Part shown: positions 7,874 through 8,823 of the stretch, piece by piece
How positions within the stretch are numbered: position 1 is the stretch's first letter
How the letters are laid out: each line of letters starts with the position of its first letter
The notes under the pieces: generated by a model
The model's database searches: none
Seen by the model: the letters and a program-made list of their open reading frames with translations, nothing else
Told to the model about the DNA's origin: nothing
Assembly (NCBI GenBank): GCA_007124535.1
Contig: SLEY01000358.1
Span: forward strand, 1-8,823
Direction: 5' to 3'
DNA: 8,823 nt
From: Planctomycetaceae bacterium
Lineage (GTDB): Bacteria > Planctomycetota > Planctomycetia > Pirellulales > Pirellulaceae
Translations under genes and position numbers: made by a program

Positions 7874-8823
7874 ATGGCGGCCGATCGGGTGGTCGTACGC
7901 GAACTGGCCTGGAGGGACCTATGCCCCTGGCTGATCCTGTTTCGTACCTTCGGACTGGCAATCACTCTGCCAATCTTATTCCTGGCGACGCTCGGGACGC
8001 TGCTCACCCCGTTGGGATGGATCGGGAGTGAGGCGTGGTTGCTGCCGGCCGTGCACCGCCGGGAGGCGGAATTCCGCTATGGGTTGATGGCCGACAATGC
8101 CCGCTGGCCTCACGAACTGCAGGACGAGTGGGCGCCGCCGATGTTTCCCCAGTCGATTGGGGAGATCGTGAGCACGGAGCCCAGCATTGTCGAGCCCATC
8201 TACCGCCGGTTTGTGTGGCCGATGGCGGGCGTGCTTCGCGGCGACTTGAGCTTCGGGCCGCTCCTGGTCTTGCTGTTGGGAACCTTCTGGATGCTGCTGG
8301 TCTGGGGGTTCTTCGGCGGCGCGATCACGCGCATGGCGGCTGTCAAATTGGGGCGAGAAGAGCAAATCGGTTTGGGGGAGGCCCTCCGCCATGCCACTCG
8401 CCGATGGCTATCCTATGTCAGCGCGCCCCTCTTCCCCCTGGTCGGCGTGGTATTGATCGCCCTGCCGCTGGTCCTGATGGGCTTGTTGATGCGCACCGGC
8501 GGCGGCGTTCTGCTGGCGGGTGTCTTCTGGTTCCTGCTTCTCTTGGGCAGTCTGTCGATCACGATCCTCCTGCTGGGTCTGATGTTTGGCTGGCCCTTGA
8601 TGTGGGGGGCCATCAGCAGCGAGGAGCAGGGGGATGCGTTTGACGCTTTCAGCCGCTCGTACTCCTACACCTTCCAGCGGCCGTTGCACTATCTGTTTTA
8701 CGCGGCGCTGGCCACGTTCTTCGGAGCGTTGGCGTGGCTGCTGGTGTTCCATTTTTCTGAGGCGGTGCTCCATTTCTGTCGCCTTCCCGTTCGATTAGGG
8801 GTCGGGACAGAGCGTTGGTCTGA
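7874..8823 (+). CDS. Multi-pass membrane protein of unknown function (3' end outside window)
   Basis: The reading frame is open from ATG 7874 to the window edge: 316 codons plus two bases with no stop. AGGAGGA (7859-7865) lies eight bases before the start. Hydrophobic segments, likely membrane helices, lie at about residues 20-45, 128-150, 183-206, 210-243 and 272-293. A polar loop (about 55-125) sits between the first and second. The segment from about 239, GWPLMWGAISSEEQGDAFDAFSRSYSYTFQRPLHYLFY in sense (positions 239-276), resembles one I remember from planctomycete hypothetical membrane proteins. No catalytic or transport motif is evident. It follows yacG by 65 bp, so it may be the last visible gene of the same transcript. 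I do not assign a function. Confidence 0.8.
   Translation, partial: MAADRVVVRELAWRDLCPWLILFRTFGLAITLPILFLATLGTLLTPLGWIGSEAWLLPAVHRREAEFRYGLMADNARWPHELQDEWAPPMFPQSIGEIVSTEPSIVEPIYRRFVWPMAGVLRGDLSFGPLLVLLLGTFWMLLVWGFFGGAITRMAAVKLGREEQIGLGEALRHATRRWLSYVSAPLFPLVGVVLIALPLVLMGLLMRTGGGVLLAGVFWFLLLLGSLSITILLLGLMFGWPLMWGAISSEEQGDAFDAFSRSYSYTFQRPLHYLFYAALATFFGALAWLLVFHFSEAVLHFCRLPVRLGVGTERWS

Overview
The window looks like a stretch of chromosome from a member of the Planctomycetota, probably Pirellulales-like. This is inferred from three things: GC-rich DNA with long antisense shadow frames; a groEL-groES-groEL arrangement of the kind I recall from Rhodopirellula-type genomes; and a membrane protein whose 'SRSYSYTFQRPLHY' segment I associate with planctomycete proteins of unknown function. 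No database search was possible.

Layout. A leftward gene (19-987) encodes a Tat-exported sugar isomerase/epimerase-type TIM barrel. It is separated from the rest by a 433-bp divergent regulatory region (988-1420). Everything to the right reads rightward: groEL-1 (1421-3121), groES (3211-3513), groEL-2 (3611-5230), a strong intrinsic terminator (5278-5313), dnaJ (5334-6482), grpE (6514-7215), an FmdB-type zinc-ribbon protein (7298-7597), a YacG-type zinc protein (about 7542-7808), and a multi-pass membrane protein that starts at 7874 and runs off the window.

Function. The core is a protein-folding cluster: two chaperonins sharing one co-chaperonin, followed by the two co-chaperones of Hsp70. 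DnaK and HrcA are not in the window, and I saw no CIRCE operator. The two GroELs differ. GroEL-1 has altered conserved core segments but a doubled (GGM)8 tail. GroEL-2 has a near-canonical core but no GGM tail at all.

Regulation. The divergent region holds a near-perfect sigma-54 type -24/-12 element upstream of groEL-1, with dyad elements on either side of it and two adjacent palindromes in the predicted leader. On the other strand there is a sigma-70-like promoter with 17-bp spacing for the isomerase gene. The terminator between groEL-2 and dnaJ leaves only 20 bp before the dnaJ start, so the dnaJ-grpE part is probably fed by read-through or by a promoter inside upstream sequence. The most interesting signals are the putative sigma-54 control of a chaperonin operon and the split of features between the two GroEL proteins.
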